Below, piece after piece: positions 23,681 to 33,355 of a DNA stretch of 64,000 nt. The DNA comes from Tupaia tana (lineage: Eukaryota; Chordata; Mammalia; Scandentia; Tupaiidae): NCBI GenBank assembly GCA_026018925.1, contig JAKSZU010000006.1:190599449-190663448 (forward strand), given 5' to 3'. Numbering within the stretch: the first letter of the stretch is position 1; each line of letters begins with the position of its first letter. The notes below the pieces were generated by a model. The model searched no databases and was not told the DNA's origin. It saw nothing but the letters and a program-made list of their open reading frames with translations. The position numbers were made by a program, and so were the translations under genes.

Positions 23681-23689
23681 GGAGAGACA

Positions 23690-24010
23690 TTATATACCTC
23701 CACTTAATATATACCGACTGTCCACACTGGCTGAATCTGAATAACTAGGGAATATAGAAACATAGAAAATGGTTGCAGATACCAGATATGGTGTGGGAAG
23801 AGTGTGAGAGAATGAGGAGAGTCTGAGGAAAGATATTAAGAAGAAAAATAGAGAGGCAAGACATTTATGGGACAAAGAAATGGGTTATTGTTTGTTTACG
23901 ATAATGTGTATAGTTTCCCCAACTGGACTGGTAAGAAATGTATTCATGTTGGAACATTCACTTTACAAGCTCAGTGACATATGTGATTGAATATATAAAA
24001 TAAATTAAAA
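23690..24010 (+). mobile_element. L1 3' end fragment
   Basis: CTCCACTTAATATATACCGACTGTC, AGATATGGTGTGGG, CAACTGGACTGGTAAGAAATG and GTGATTGAATATATAAAATAAA match, in order, the reverse copy at 27,590-27,970. It ends in an A-rich tail. Confidence 0.75.
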
Positions 24011-24439
24011 TTAAATTAAATTAAAAAAAGAAAAAAAAACAAGAAGACTGTGACTTTTATATGAGGACAAATAAATCATTGAAAGAGAATAAACTTACAC
24101 ATATATGATCTGATTAACAGTAAACAAATACCTATTAAACAAACGATGTCAAATGACTGAATAGAAAAATGAATAAATATGGTTCTTGATCACTACTTTC
24201 TAGCACACAGGAAAATTAATTTTGGAAGTTTGATTCATCTAAATGTAAAAGCATTTTATAAAGCTTCTCACATAAAGGTAGAGAAAGATTTTCATGACAT
24301 TGGAGTAGAGCACTATTTCCTAGAACATGAAGAGCACTAACCAGAAAGGTTAAAAAAATGATAAATTTATTTTATGAAGCATATACACTTCCTCATTGAA
24401 TGACTAAGTCATCAAAAATAAAACAAACCATAATATGTG

Positions 24440-25140
24440 ACAAAATATTTATAGCACATAGTTTGGAAAACAAACATTAAAACTCAACAATGAAAAGATA
24501 ACCCAACATAACAATGGGTAAAAACCTGAATAAACACTTCTCCACCTAAAATATAAGAATAGATATTATGTACATTTTAAAGAACTCAACACTTTTAGGA
24601 AACAAGTAAAAGCAATTAAAGTGAAGTATAATGGTTTAAATTTTGAAAAATGGCCCAACCTCCAAAGTTAGCAATGATGTTACTCATGGGATTTTAAAAT
24701 GATATAACCAAATAGGAAACTGTTAGGTTGTTTCTTATTAAGCAAAGGATGCACCTACATTAAAATCCAGCACTTCCACCAGAAGTATTTATACAAGAGT
24801 AATGAAAATGTATGTCTAGAAAAATACACGCAAATGAATGTTCCTGAGGTTTAGTCTTAAAAGTCATAAACTGGAAGTTCAAATGTTCATTTTAGAGAAC
24901 AGATGGACAAATTGTAGTATATTTATACAATGCAATAATATCAAACAATAAAAAGATACAAACTGTTGACATGTGAACTATAAATAAATCTCAAAAATAT
25001 TATGTTGAGCATTAGTAGACATTCTCAAAATAATGCACATTATTTTGTTTTCTAGTTATTTGAGCATCAAATATAGGTTAAATTGTTTATCTGTGAATTC
25101 TGGGAATATATTTGGAAAAATATCCAATTGTGAGGAAAAT
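24440..25140 (+). mobile_element. L1 3' UTR fragment, old
   Basis: AACCCAACATAACAATGGGTAAAAACCTGAATAAACACTTC, ACAGATGGACAAATTGTAGTATATTTATACAATG and the following AT-rich part have the order of an old L1M 3' region. Confidence 0.8.
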
Positions 25141-25177
25141 GATCTTTGTCTTTTTTTGAATTTTTAGTTCTTTTATT

Positions 25178-25434
25178 TTATTTTGGAGAGGTTTTTGCTA
25201 TAGGGCGTGTGCACTTGCCAGAACGAGAGAGAGACAGAGAGACAGAAAGCAAAAAATCATCCCCCAAGAGAGATGGCCATGCTGCAATCCCTTCTCCTCC
25301 ATTCTCGTCTCAAGATCTTGGGCACACACACACACGTGCCTGGTGTGAGTTTAAGCCACTGGGTCCAGGACTCGAACCACAGTCGACTACATGGGAGTCC
25401 AGCGACATAGCCATTATGCCAACTGCTGGTCCCT
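25178..25434 (-). mobile_element. tRNA-derived SINE, long form, young type
   Basis: GGAGAGGTTTTTGCTATAGGGCGTG to CCAACTGCTGGTCCC, B box complement CTCGAACC. Abuts the tail of the next - copy. Confidence 0.95.
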
Positions 25435-25708
25435 GTTTTTTGTTTTTGTTTTCTGTTTATTTGCCTTATGGCATCTGCTCTCCCCAGAGAAGGAGAGAGA
25501 GACAGAGACAGAGACAGAGACAATGAAAGGGCAAATGAGAAATCACCCTCCAGATAGGATGGCCATGCCACAATCCCTTTTCTTCCATTCTCCTCCTGAG
25601 ATCTTGGGCATGCAGGCACACATTGCCCAGCATGAGTTTAAAGCTACTGGGCTCAGGACTCAAATTTCCATTGGCCATGTGGGAGTCCGACAACGTGCTG
25701 GTCCCTTG
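25435..25708 (-). mobile_element. tRNA-derived SINE, long form, older
   Basis: T-rich edge, TTATTTGCCTTATGGCATCTGC, (GA/CAGAGA) part, core and GTGCTGGTCCC end. Its tail abuts the head of the previous - copy, giving a head-to-tail pair of different ages. Confidence 0.9.
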
Positions 25709-25744
25709 AATTTTGAAACACTTAAATGTATACAACTGTTAAAC

Positions 25745-25904
25745 CTTTCTCTCTTTCTTTTTCTTTTTCTTTTCTTTTCTTTTCTTTTCTTTTCTTTTCT
25801 TTTCTTTTCTTTTCTTTTTTTTTCTTTTTTCTTTTCTTTCTTTCTTTCTTTCTTTCTTTCTTTTTCTTTCTCTTTTTCTTTCTGTCTTTCTTCTTTCTTT
25901 CTTT
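25745..25904. repeat. (TTTTC)n / (TTTC)n tract
   Basis: About 160 bases of pure pyrimidine except for one G, the expanded T-rich tail of the adjacent - SINE. Open frames here are artefacts of the repeat. Confidence 0.95.
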
Positions 25905-26138
25905 CACTATAGGACACATGAGCTCATTGGACAGAGAAGAAGAAAGAGAGAAAAAATGAGAAATCACCACCCAAGGAGGATTACCACACCACATTCACTT
26001 CTCCATTTCTCTCAGGATTTTGGGCATGCATGCACACATGCCCGGGTAATTTTCAAGCCACCAGGTCTGGGTCTCAAACCATGCAGTCAGTCATGTGAGG
26101 TAAAGTCACCTTAACTACCACGCCACCTTGCTGGTTTC
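25905..26138 (-). mobile_element. tRNA-derived SINE, long form, older
   Basis: CACTATAGGACACATGAGC to CACCTTGCTGGTTTC with shortened core. The third - copy in a row. Confidence 0.9.
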
Positions 26139-26485
26139 AGAACCATTAATTTCACAGTTAGGATTTATGACTTTCATTAAGTATGAATTTTACATAAATT
26201 AAAATGCAATACCCAAAGGAGAAAATGTTATATATTGAACTAACATTAAAAGACCATAATATTGGAAAGCAAAGAGGCACAAAAATATTCAACTTCAGAA
26301 AGAAGGGGGAGAGATAAAGTTCACACAGAATGCCTGAGAAAGAGCCTAATTTAAGCTTTTGTGAATAGAAATTTGAATGATTTTTAAAAATTAAGATATG
26401 TAAATGTAAAGTGGGAAGATAGAAGACAGAAAAAAAATAAGGCATGTGTATAGCTTACAATGGAATGTGTCGTGTGTGTAAGCTA
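26139..26485. other. Intergenic, unassigned
   Basis: No repeat family recognised; the reverse open frame 26,158-26,445 does not resemble a protein. Confidence 0.5.
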
Positions 26486-26636
26486 ACATTTATTGAGTGC
26501 CTGTTACATATAGTTTGGAATATATAATGAATCTACCACTAAAACATAAATAACCTACATTACCATCTCTTAAAGAGTGATTGCTATGTTTATTTTACAG
26601 ATTATGAAAGAGGCCCAGATAATTGAAATATAAAGC
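26486..26636 (-). mobile_element. MIR
   Basis: ACATTTATTGAGTGCCTGTTACATATAG and TTTATTTTACAGATTATGAAAGAGGCCCAGA follow the reverse MIR order. Confidence 0.8.
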
Positions 26637-26637
26637 C

Positions 26638-26896
26638 AGGTCAGCTCATGGCATGGTGGTTAAGGTAGCAGAATCCCACATAGCTGATTCTGCCTCTCAA
26701 GTACCAGACCCGGCAGCTTGAGAAACAGTGGGCACGTGTGTGTGCCCAAATCCCAAAAGGAGAGAGAAATGGAGAACAAGAGATTGTGATGTGAAAATCC
26801 CTGCATTGAGGTATTTTCTCACTTTCCATCTTTCACTTCCCTCTGTCTCTCTTTAAGGGGCACATGAGCTCTCTGACCAAAAAGAAAAAAAAAAGG
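26638..26896 (+). mobile_element. tRNA-derived SINE, long form, older
   Basis: GGTCAGCTCATGGCATGGTGGTTAAGG head, core AAAAGGAGAGAGAAATGG, CT part and A tail. Confidence 0.88.
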
Positions 26897-26918
26897 AATA
26901 AAAGGAAAAATATTGTGG

Positions 26919-27190
26919 CCAGCAACTGGTATGGTGGTTAAGATGCTAAATCCCCACATGGCTGACCACTGCTCAAATCCTAGACCTGGTGGCTTGAAAA
27001 TCATGCCATATATATGTATATGAGTGCCCAAAGTCCCAGAAGGAAAATGGAGAAGGGATTGCGATGTGGCTACTCCCCGTAGGGAGTGATTTTTTTTTTT
27101 TTTTTCACTTTCTTTGTCTCTCTCTGGCAAGTGCACATGCACTATGGCAATAAATAAATAAATAAATAAACAATAAAAAATAAAAGAAAT
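26919..27190 (+). mobile_element. tRNA-derived SINE, long form, older
   Basis: GGCCAGCAACTGGTATGGTGGTTAAG head, core, CT part and ATGGCAATAAATAAATAAATAA tail. Confidence 0.9.
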
Positions 27191-27588
27191 AAATCTAATA
27201 CCATAAAGATAGAAAGTTATAGAAGTAGAATTTAAACCAGAGGCTAGCAAAATAATCCATCTAGATGCTGAACTCGGTATATATATATTCTGATTGGTCT
27301 GCATAGTATTACAAAAATATTAGTCTAGTTTTTACATTTAAGTATTATAAGATTACCAGAGAACAAATTTCTCAAAGATCTTGAAAATTTGGAAGCTCTG
27401 ACATGTTGGATTTGCTTATTCTTGTTGAGAAAGAAACAGTAGCAAGTAGATGGACCCATTAAATAAGACTAAAATAAGAGGACATCTACTTATCTGGTCC
27501 TTGTAGGCATTAGAGTATGGTTATCTGACTTATGACCATGTTCATCCAACCTCAAGGCCAGAGAGGATATTTAAATTTAATTTTTTTT
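27191..27588. other. Intergenic, unassigned
   Basis: No element recognised. Confidence 0.45.
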
Positions 27589-27589
27589 T

Positions 27590-27970
27590 ATTTTTTACAT
27601 TTTTTTAATACATTCAATCACATTTTTTAGCTTACAAGGTGATCATTTCAATATGTGAACATTTCTCCCCAGTCCAGTTGATCAAAATATAACAATACTA
27701 CCTCCCTGTCTCAACAATGCTGTCTCCGTATCCCTCCTCCAAATGTTTTTCCCCAGGCCCCACTCCTCCACACACACCACATCTGGCATTCACACCCATC
27801 TCTTGTGTTTGTACATCCTTTAGCCCATCAGCTTCAGTTATAGAGTGCAGACACTCGTTATATATTAAGTGGGGACATACAGTGTCTCTCCTTCATAGCC
27901 TGGCTTGCTTCACTCAGCAGTAAATCTTCCATATTCTTCCACTTTCTGTCAAAAGCCAGGGCTTTGTTGT
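27590..27970 (-). mobile_element. L1 3' end fragment
   Basis: The reverse complement matches the + copy at 23,690-24,010 block by block (CCCCACTTAATATATAAC, CAACTGGACTGG, GTGATTGAATGTATT) and extends further 5'. The sequence ends in a T-rich tract on +. Confidence 0.75.
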
Positions 27971-28426
27971 TTTTTATATTATATAGTAAAACAAAAGAAC
28001 AGTTGAGTAGAGAATCCATACTCTATGAACCAAAGGATTTGTACATAGTGCAAGATAGAAATGAAACTGATCATGCACAAACCAAGACATTATACAGAAT
28101 AAAGACAGACATGAGAGACATGTCCCAAAGGAAAGTCCATTTCATAGTGATTCATTCCTTTTGAATGTGTTCCAACTTCTTGTGGAGATGCTCTGTAGTA
28201 GTGAAAAGTACAAAGAATACATTAATTTCTCAAAATAGCTTGATTCATGTTGGAGAATAACGTGCCTCTGAGAAAAATAGTGAGGTCCGACTTGAATCAG
28301 ATAGGGTTAAAGTGGTTAAAAATTGAAAGGTGAAAATTTGTAACTCAGAGTATCATAGCCTGTTTCTTTTTCAGTTCTAAAATTTTTGAGTCCATAAATG
28401 ATGATGACATACAAATATGGCTAAGG
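27971..28426. other. Intergenic, unassigned
   Basis: No element recognised. The forward open frame 27,964-28,164 has no similarity I know. Confidence 0.45.
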
Positions 28427-28655
28427 GCCAGATGGTATTACAGTAATAAAATGCAATGCTCTGTGAGACTGATCCACATGGAAAGGTTCCATGTTCAGGT
28501 CCAGAGACCTCCCTGAGTATGCTGGGGACATGTGTACCCATGAGCTTGGTCTGGCTCACAGTGTGGGGTAGATCATGATGTCAACAACTTGTTAGGAGTG
28601 TTCTTTCTCTCTCTGTCTCTGTCTCTCATGTAAGAAAGAAAGAAACTTTAAAAAG
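28427..28655 (+). mobile_element. Old tRNA-derived SINE relative
   Basis: GGGCCAGATGGTATTACAGTAATAAAATG head, CTCTCTCTGTCTCTGTCTCTC end and (AAAG)n tail. The body differs from the main long form. Confidence 0.6.
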
Positions 28656-28658
28656 CAT

Positions 28659-28932
28659 GGGGCCAGCAGTTAGCGTAATGGCTATGTCGCTGGACTCCCA
28701 CGTAGTCGACCGCGGTTCGAGTCCCGGACCCGGCGGCTTAAACTCACGCCGGGCGCGTGTGCGTGTGTGCCCAAGATCCCGAGAGGAGAATGGAGGAGAA
28801 GGGATTGCGGCGTGGCCATCCCCCCTGGGGGGTGATTTCCTGCTTTCTATCTCTCTGTCTCTCTCTGTCTGTCTGGCGAGCGCACGCGCCCTATAGCAAA
28901 AACCTCTCCAAAAAAAAAAAAAAAAAAAAAAA
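28659..28932 (+). mobile_element. tRNA-derived SINE, near-consensus full-length copy
   Basis: The clearest copy in the window. A box TAGCGTAATGGC starts at 28,671 and B box GGTTCGAGTCC is at 28,714-28,724. Next come GGCGGCTTAAACTCACGCC, the GAGAGGAGAATGGAGGAGAAGG core, CCCCCCTGGGGGG, (TCTC)n, GCGAGCGCACGCGCCCTATAGC and about 24 A. Its CpG are intact, which implies recent insertion. It sits at the 5' edge of an L1 ORF2 fragment. Confidence 0.98.
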
Positions 28933-28935
28933 GGC

Positions 28936-29255
28936 ATAGCCTATGCAAATAAATGGAATTAAATTATATGCTCCTGAACAATCACTGGGTCAATGAAGAA
29001 ATTAAGAAGGGAATTCTAAAAATGTCCTGGAGCAAATGAAGTTGAAAGCACAGTGTACCAGGACCTACGGGATTCAAAAAAGTAGCACTAAGAGAGAATC
29101 TTATAGTAATAAATACCTAAATCAAATAAGAAGAAGGATTTCAGATTACCTAACAATGTACCTCAAAATGTAGAAAAGCAAGAACAAACCAAATCCCAAA
29201 TTAGTAGAAAGAAATAATAAAGATCAGAGGAGAAAATGAAATAGAGACTAAAAAA
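28936..29255 (+). mobile_element. L1 ORF2 fragment
   Basis: TGGGTCAATGAAGAAATTAAGAAGG, GGACCTACGGGATTCAAAAAAG, CACTAAGAGAGAATC and AGAGGAGAAAATGAAATAGAGAC are the sense strand of the L1 ORF2 region before the reverse transcriptase core. Several stops interrupt it. Confidence 0.88.
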
Positions 29256-29335
29256 AACAAAACAAAACAAAAAAACAAAAACCCATGAAAAACGTTTTTG
29301 TGTTTTTGTTTTGTTTTGTTTTGTTTTGTTTTGTT
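29252..29335. repeat. (CAAAA)n / (GTTTT)n inverted simple repeats
   Basis: A (CAAAA)-type tract (29,252-29,283) is followed 20 bases later by a (TTTTG)-type tract (29,297-29,335). They are complementary and could form a stem. Confidence 0.9.
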
Positions 29336-29557
29336 TTTAATTTCTCCAGAGGATACATGTACTGGGGAAAGATGGAAAGCAACCTCCATGGGAGACTGTC
29401 ATGCCACAATCCCACCTTCTCCACTTCTTCTCAGGATTCAGGGCACACAGGCACACGTGCCAGGTGTGATTTTCAACTCTCTGGGTCCAGAACTCAAACC
29501 ATATAGTGGACCAAGTGGGATTCAGCTATCTTAACCACCATGCCACAGGCTGGATCA
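29297..29557 (-). mobile_element. tRNA-derived SINE, long form, older
   Basis: (GTTTT)n tail, TCTCCAGAGGATACATG, TGCCACAATCCCACCTTCTCC core and CCACAGGCTGGATC end. Confidence 0.85.
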
Positions 29558-29639
29558 TAATTTGTTTTTCTGTTTGTTAAAAAACACATCGATTAAGAAA
29601 CAGGTAAGCAGGAAACAAATTACGAAACAGGTAAGAGAG

Positions 29640-29890
29640 GCCAGCTTCATGGTATAGTGATGAAGTGCCGCTCAAGGAAAGCTGGATGTCACAGGGTGAT
29701 GTTGGCCATGGTTTGAATCCCTCACCTGGTCAGCCCCAAGTATGCCTGGTACATACAGTTTTCAAGATCTGACAGGATGGAAGACTGGAGGAGGGGATCA
29801 TTGGATGACTACCCTGTGGAGTGTGCTCTTCTCTCTTCCACTTTTACGTGCACATGCATGAACTCTGTCACGAATAAATGGGAACAAAAG
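29640..29890 (+). mobile_element. Old tRNA-derived SINE relative
   Basis: AGGCCAGCTTCATGGTATAGTGATGAAG head, B-box-like GGTTTGAATCC, GGATGGAAGACTGGAGGAGGGG core and GAATAAATGGGAAC tail. It looks like a diverged subfamily. Confidence 0.65.
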
Positions 29891-30665
29891 AGAAATAGGT
29901 GAAGAATTTTTGTTAAATAAGCACATTTTGCAGGTCTATCTGCTTCCCTGTAGCAATCATTATACTATGTATTATGTATGTAGCTGTATGTATCTCTGTA
30001 ACTTTACATATTTCATAACATCCTTTCATAAACTAAAATACACACAATAACATTTATTACACATATATGCGTGTGGTTTAGCACAGGAGTTCTTGGCTGG
30101 CACTTTCGTTCCATACATACTGGTGCCTCCACCTAGAGTACAAAGTGAGGAATGCTCCTCCCAAGTCAATAGCGTGGATTCCCCTCCTGTGGCAACCTCA
30201 CTTCCTCCCTGATTCATCTTTCTAGACTTTCTCATCTTAAACTATTAAACAATTCAATGCACGCCGTGCCTACCAGGTTCTACATAATCCTTGAAGTAGG
30301 AACTACCAAGGGTCTTTGTGTTTGTTTAAGATGTGTAACATACCTGAGCCTGAAAAGGAAGGAAAACATGATTAGACTGATGAATTAGAGTCCAAGTACA
30401 TCATGTTTTACTAAATGTACTTTTAGGTAAAAAGTATTCACTCATCTTTTATTTTGTATGATTTTTTTTCCACAGCATGTTAATACAAGATTTGCTTTGA
30501 ATACTTGGATCTGGTATAATATTACAAAGATTAGCTGTTAGTTTGGAAAGGAAAGCATTGCTAATTCTATCCACTTTCTTCTTACCAAGTCCCTTTATCT
30601 TTATTTAACCTGTCTATAGCTCTTTTTTCTTTTTTAAACTTACACAATGGAAATAATATCATGAG
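29891..30665. other. Intergenic, unassigned
   Basis: No gene or repeat recognised; 30,026-30,235 (-) is an unsupported open frame. Confidence 0.5.
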
Positions 30666-30666
30666 A

Positions 30667-30762
30667 ACCCAGCTTCACAGTAGGCTGTATTACATGAAAT
30701 CAAATTTACCTGGCATAGTGCCTATCACAGAGCAGGTTTTCAATAAATGAATTTCAGGTTTA
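30667..30762 (+). mobile_element. MIR 3' part
   Basis: ACCTGGCATAGTGCCTATCACAGAGCAGG and TCAATAAATGAATTTC match the 3' end of MIR. Confidence 0.6.
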
Positions 30763-30819
30763 ATATTTAAATTACACTGAGTATTGGTTCTGATGGCCGT
30801 TTCTAGACTCAGAATGCTC

Positions 30820-31111
30820 GGGACCAGCAGTTAGCGTAATGGCTATGTCGCTGGACTCCCACGTAGTCGACCACGGTTCGAGTCCCGGACCCGGCAGCTT
30901 AAACTCACGCCGGGCGCTTGTGCGTGCATTCCCAAGATCCCGAGAGGAGAATGGAGGAGAAGGGATTGCGGTGTTGCCATCTCCCCTGGGGGTGATTTCT
31001 CACTTTCTGTCTCTCTGCTCTCTCTCTGTCTTTCTGGTGAGCGCACGCACCCTGTAGCAAACACCTCTCAAAAAAAAAAAAAAAAAGAAAAAGGAAAAGA
31101 AAAAAAAAAGA
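30820..31111 (+). mobile_element. tRNA-derived SINE, long form, young type
   Basis: GGGACCAGCAGTTAGCGTAATGGC head, B box GGTTCGAGTCC, full core and CT part, long A-rich tail with G interruptions. Confidence 0.97.
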
Positions 31112-31639
31112 ATGGTTACTGTTCACCCTCATCCTCTGTATCTGACAGCTTGCTGGTACCTATCTCTCTGCAGAAATTCATCAAATAGGAGACATTCCTT
31201 TAGCACCCTCATACACCCATTTTTCTCAGTGACTTACGAAGTGCTTACTGAAATTAAAAACAATACCCAAGACTCCTTGAAGAGAAACATTCTTTCATAC
31301 TATCTCATTTGGCTAGGAATTTCTCCAAAGAGATTGCTTCCTGGATTTCGTTGTTTACATACTGGAAAATCGAAATATTCTCATGAGAGTTGATGGAGAG
31401 ATAGCTATGGTAAATCCACCAGGGAGGGGTGCTTGGAATTTCATTGGTTTGCTACATCAATATTTACTAATATTTAATATTTAATAATGTAGAAACATTA
31501 TTTAATGTTCCTGTAATTTAAAGAAAACACAAGAAAGATCCTTGATTTAACTTTAAAAAGGCAACAATAAATTAACAAATAAAGACTACAGAGAATGGAA
31601 TGGAGCAGAGGTGGGATAGCTTTGTGTTCTTTTTTGTCT
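31112..31639. other. Intergenic, unassigned
   Basis: 31,112-31,400 is of mixed composition and not recognised as a repeat. No protein evidence. Confidence 0.5.
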
Positions 31640-31915
31640 TTGTTTGTTTGTTTGTTTTTAAGGTTTTTGTCATAGGGAACAGGCAGTGGATGGAAAGAGA
31701 TATAGAGAACGACAATGATAAGGAAGGTGAGATATCACGGCCTGGGGGAGGATGGCCAGACTGTAATTAATCCCTTCACCTCCATTCTCCTCTCAGGTTT
31801 TTGGGCATGTACACATATGTGCCTAATGTGATTTTTCAAGCAGCTGGTCCAGGACTCAAAATGGTTGGTCTTGGGGAAGTACATCATCTTAACCACTAAA
31901 CCACCTGCTGAACCC
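31640..31915 (-). mobile_element. tRNA-derived SINE, long form, older
   Basis: (GTTT)n tail, AAGGTTTTTGTCATAGGG, CTTCACCTCCATTCTCCTC core and CACCTGCTGAACCCC end. Confidence 0.9.
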
Positions 31916-32200
31916 CTAGTGAGATAAATTTTAACATAGATGATGGTTTTCATGAGATATTGGTACAAAAATCCTGCAAAACAAACTATTCCAAAATTCA
32001 ATTACTTCAAAAAAATCGAAGTTATGTAATACTGCTAATATATCTGTGAATTAGCTGGAATAACCTTGTTCAGGACTCTCTTTCACACACACATTTGCAA
32101 GGTAACTGGGACAGTTTTGCTTCATGTCTCTTTCCTCATGTTTGAATCATCAAGGAAAAGTTCTTTTGATGGCAATGGCAGAAGAGCAGGAGGGGATTGG
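31916..32200. other. Intergenic, unassigned
   Basis: No element recognised. Confidence 0.45.
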
Positions 32201-32368
32201 GGCTAGTTTGGCACGGTGGTTAAGGTGCTGAACTCTCACATGGCTGATTGCATATGAGTCAGTCGCATTCAAGTGCTGGACCCGATGCCTTGCTTTCTCA
32301 CTTTCCCTCTCTTTCTCTTTCTCCCTGTCCCTATTTGGTAAAATTAAAAAATAAAAATAATAAATAAA
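32201..32368 (+). mobile_element. tRNA-derived SINE, short form
   Basis: GGGCTAGTTTGGCACGGTGGTTAAGG head joined to GCTTTCTCACTTTCCCTCTC, then an A-rich (AAAT) tail. Confidence 0.85.
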
Positions 32369-32630
32369 ATGCTTTTTTTAAATGTCTGGTAATATCCCAT
32401 TGGGCAAAGCAAGTTCCCAAGCTGAAGTGAAGGTCAAAGAATAATAGTTTATATTCCATCTACTAAAAGTAATCTAATCATAGTTGAATGACGATCTCTA
32501 GAAAAAGTTCAGCATGTTTGAAGAAAAGTTGGAAGGCCAATGTACCTGAAATATAGGGACAGACAGGAAGGATGCTAGGGAGGGACAAAGACTCACTCAA
32601 GTAAGTGAGGCCATGGTCAGGCATTTTGTT

Positions 32631-32717
32631 CTGTTGGGTTGTCAGAAAAGTTATGAAGCATTTTTGCCTAGAAAAATATGCAAAAATATATCATGATTTT
32701 TCTGACAACCTAATATG
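32631..32717. mobile_element. Mariner-like MITE, hairpin about 80 bp
   Basis: Left arm GGGTTGTCAGAAAAGTTATGA and the complement of the right arm (AGGTTGTCAGAAAAATCATGA) agree at 18 of 21 positions, and the arms continue to GCATTTTTGC / GCAAAAATAT with a 10-12 base loop. The TTAGGTTGTC-type end and flanking TA are typical of Tc1/mariner elements. Confidence 0.75.
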
Positions 32718-33125
32718 TCTAAAAGAAAACCTTGACAGTGGTATAAGCAGAGAATGACGATAACAGATCTACATTTCAAGGAAACTCTGGCTACTGTGTG
32801 GTGGTTACATGGGAAGGGATCAAGACTGTTTGTAGGGAGACTACACACGAGGACATTGCTCTAGGTCAGGGAAAAGATGGTGCTGTTTTGAACCTGGGAG
32901 GTGACAGTGAAGTAAGGAAAAGTAGTTGGATTTGGAATCTACTTGCAAGAGCAGAGATATATTTGCAAGAGCAGAGACAGGAAGAACCAACAGAACAACC
33001 GATCCGCATTCCCAGCGTTTTGAGAACATGGACGTGATGATGGAAGGGAAATATAAATAAATCTTTGTTGAGCTGTGAAATTCAGTTAATCATGGTTTTA
33101 GTAACTGAAATAAAGAGCACTAGAA
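32718..33125. other. Intergenic, likely ancient interspersed repeat
   Basis: 32,830-32,960 (ACATTGCTCTAGGTCAGGGAAAAGATGGTGCTG; GGGAGGTGACAGTGAAG) resembles a widespread ancient mammalian repeat, but I cannot name the family. CAAGAGCAGAGA occurs twice at 32,946-32,976. Confidence 0.4.
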
Positions 33126-33355
33126 GGCCAGCTGGTGGTCTGGTGGTTAAGGCAGCTGGATCCCACATAGCTAGCTGCATGGTTTGGCTCCCAGACCCCA
33201 CAGTTTGAGAAATGCCGGGTGTGTGTATGCATGCCCCAAATCCCAAAAGAATGGAGAAATGGAGAAAAGATTCTTTCTCACTTTTCCATTCTCTCTCTCT
33301 GTCTCTCTGGTGCAATCAAACATGCCCTCAGGCAAATTTTAAAAAAAAGAAAAAT
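33126..33355 (+). mobile_element. tRNA-derived SINE, long form, older
   Basis: GGCCAGCTGGTGGTCTGGTGGTTAAGG head, core AAAGAATGGAGAAATGG, CT part and A tail. Confidence 0.9.

Noticed and set aside
25660-25994. Lys/Glu/Arg-rich and Phe/Ser-rich open frames
   Set aside because: Pure products of the (TTTTC)n simple repeat.
28671-28724. Functional tRNA gene
   Set aside because: A and B boxes are present, but the sequence does not fold as a full cloverleaf and continues into the SINE body; 64 relatives in the window show it is a SINE.
28626-28937. Open frames of 60-130 residues with repeated RQTERDRE, SHFLSLCLSL or PPFSS motifs throughout the window
   Set aside because: All lie in SINE copies; the repeated peptides are translations of the CT/GA part and core in different frames.
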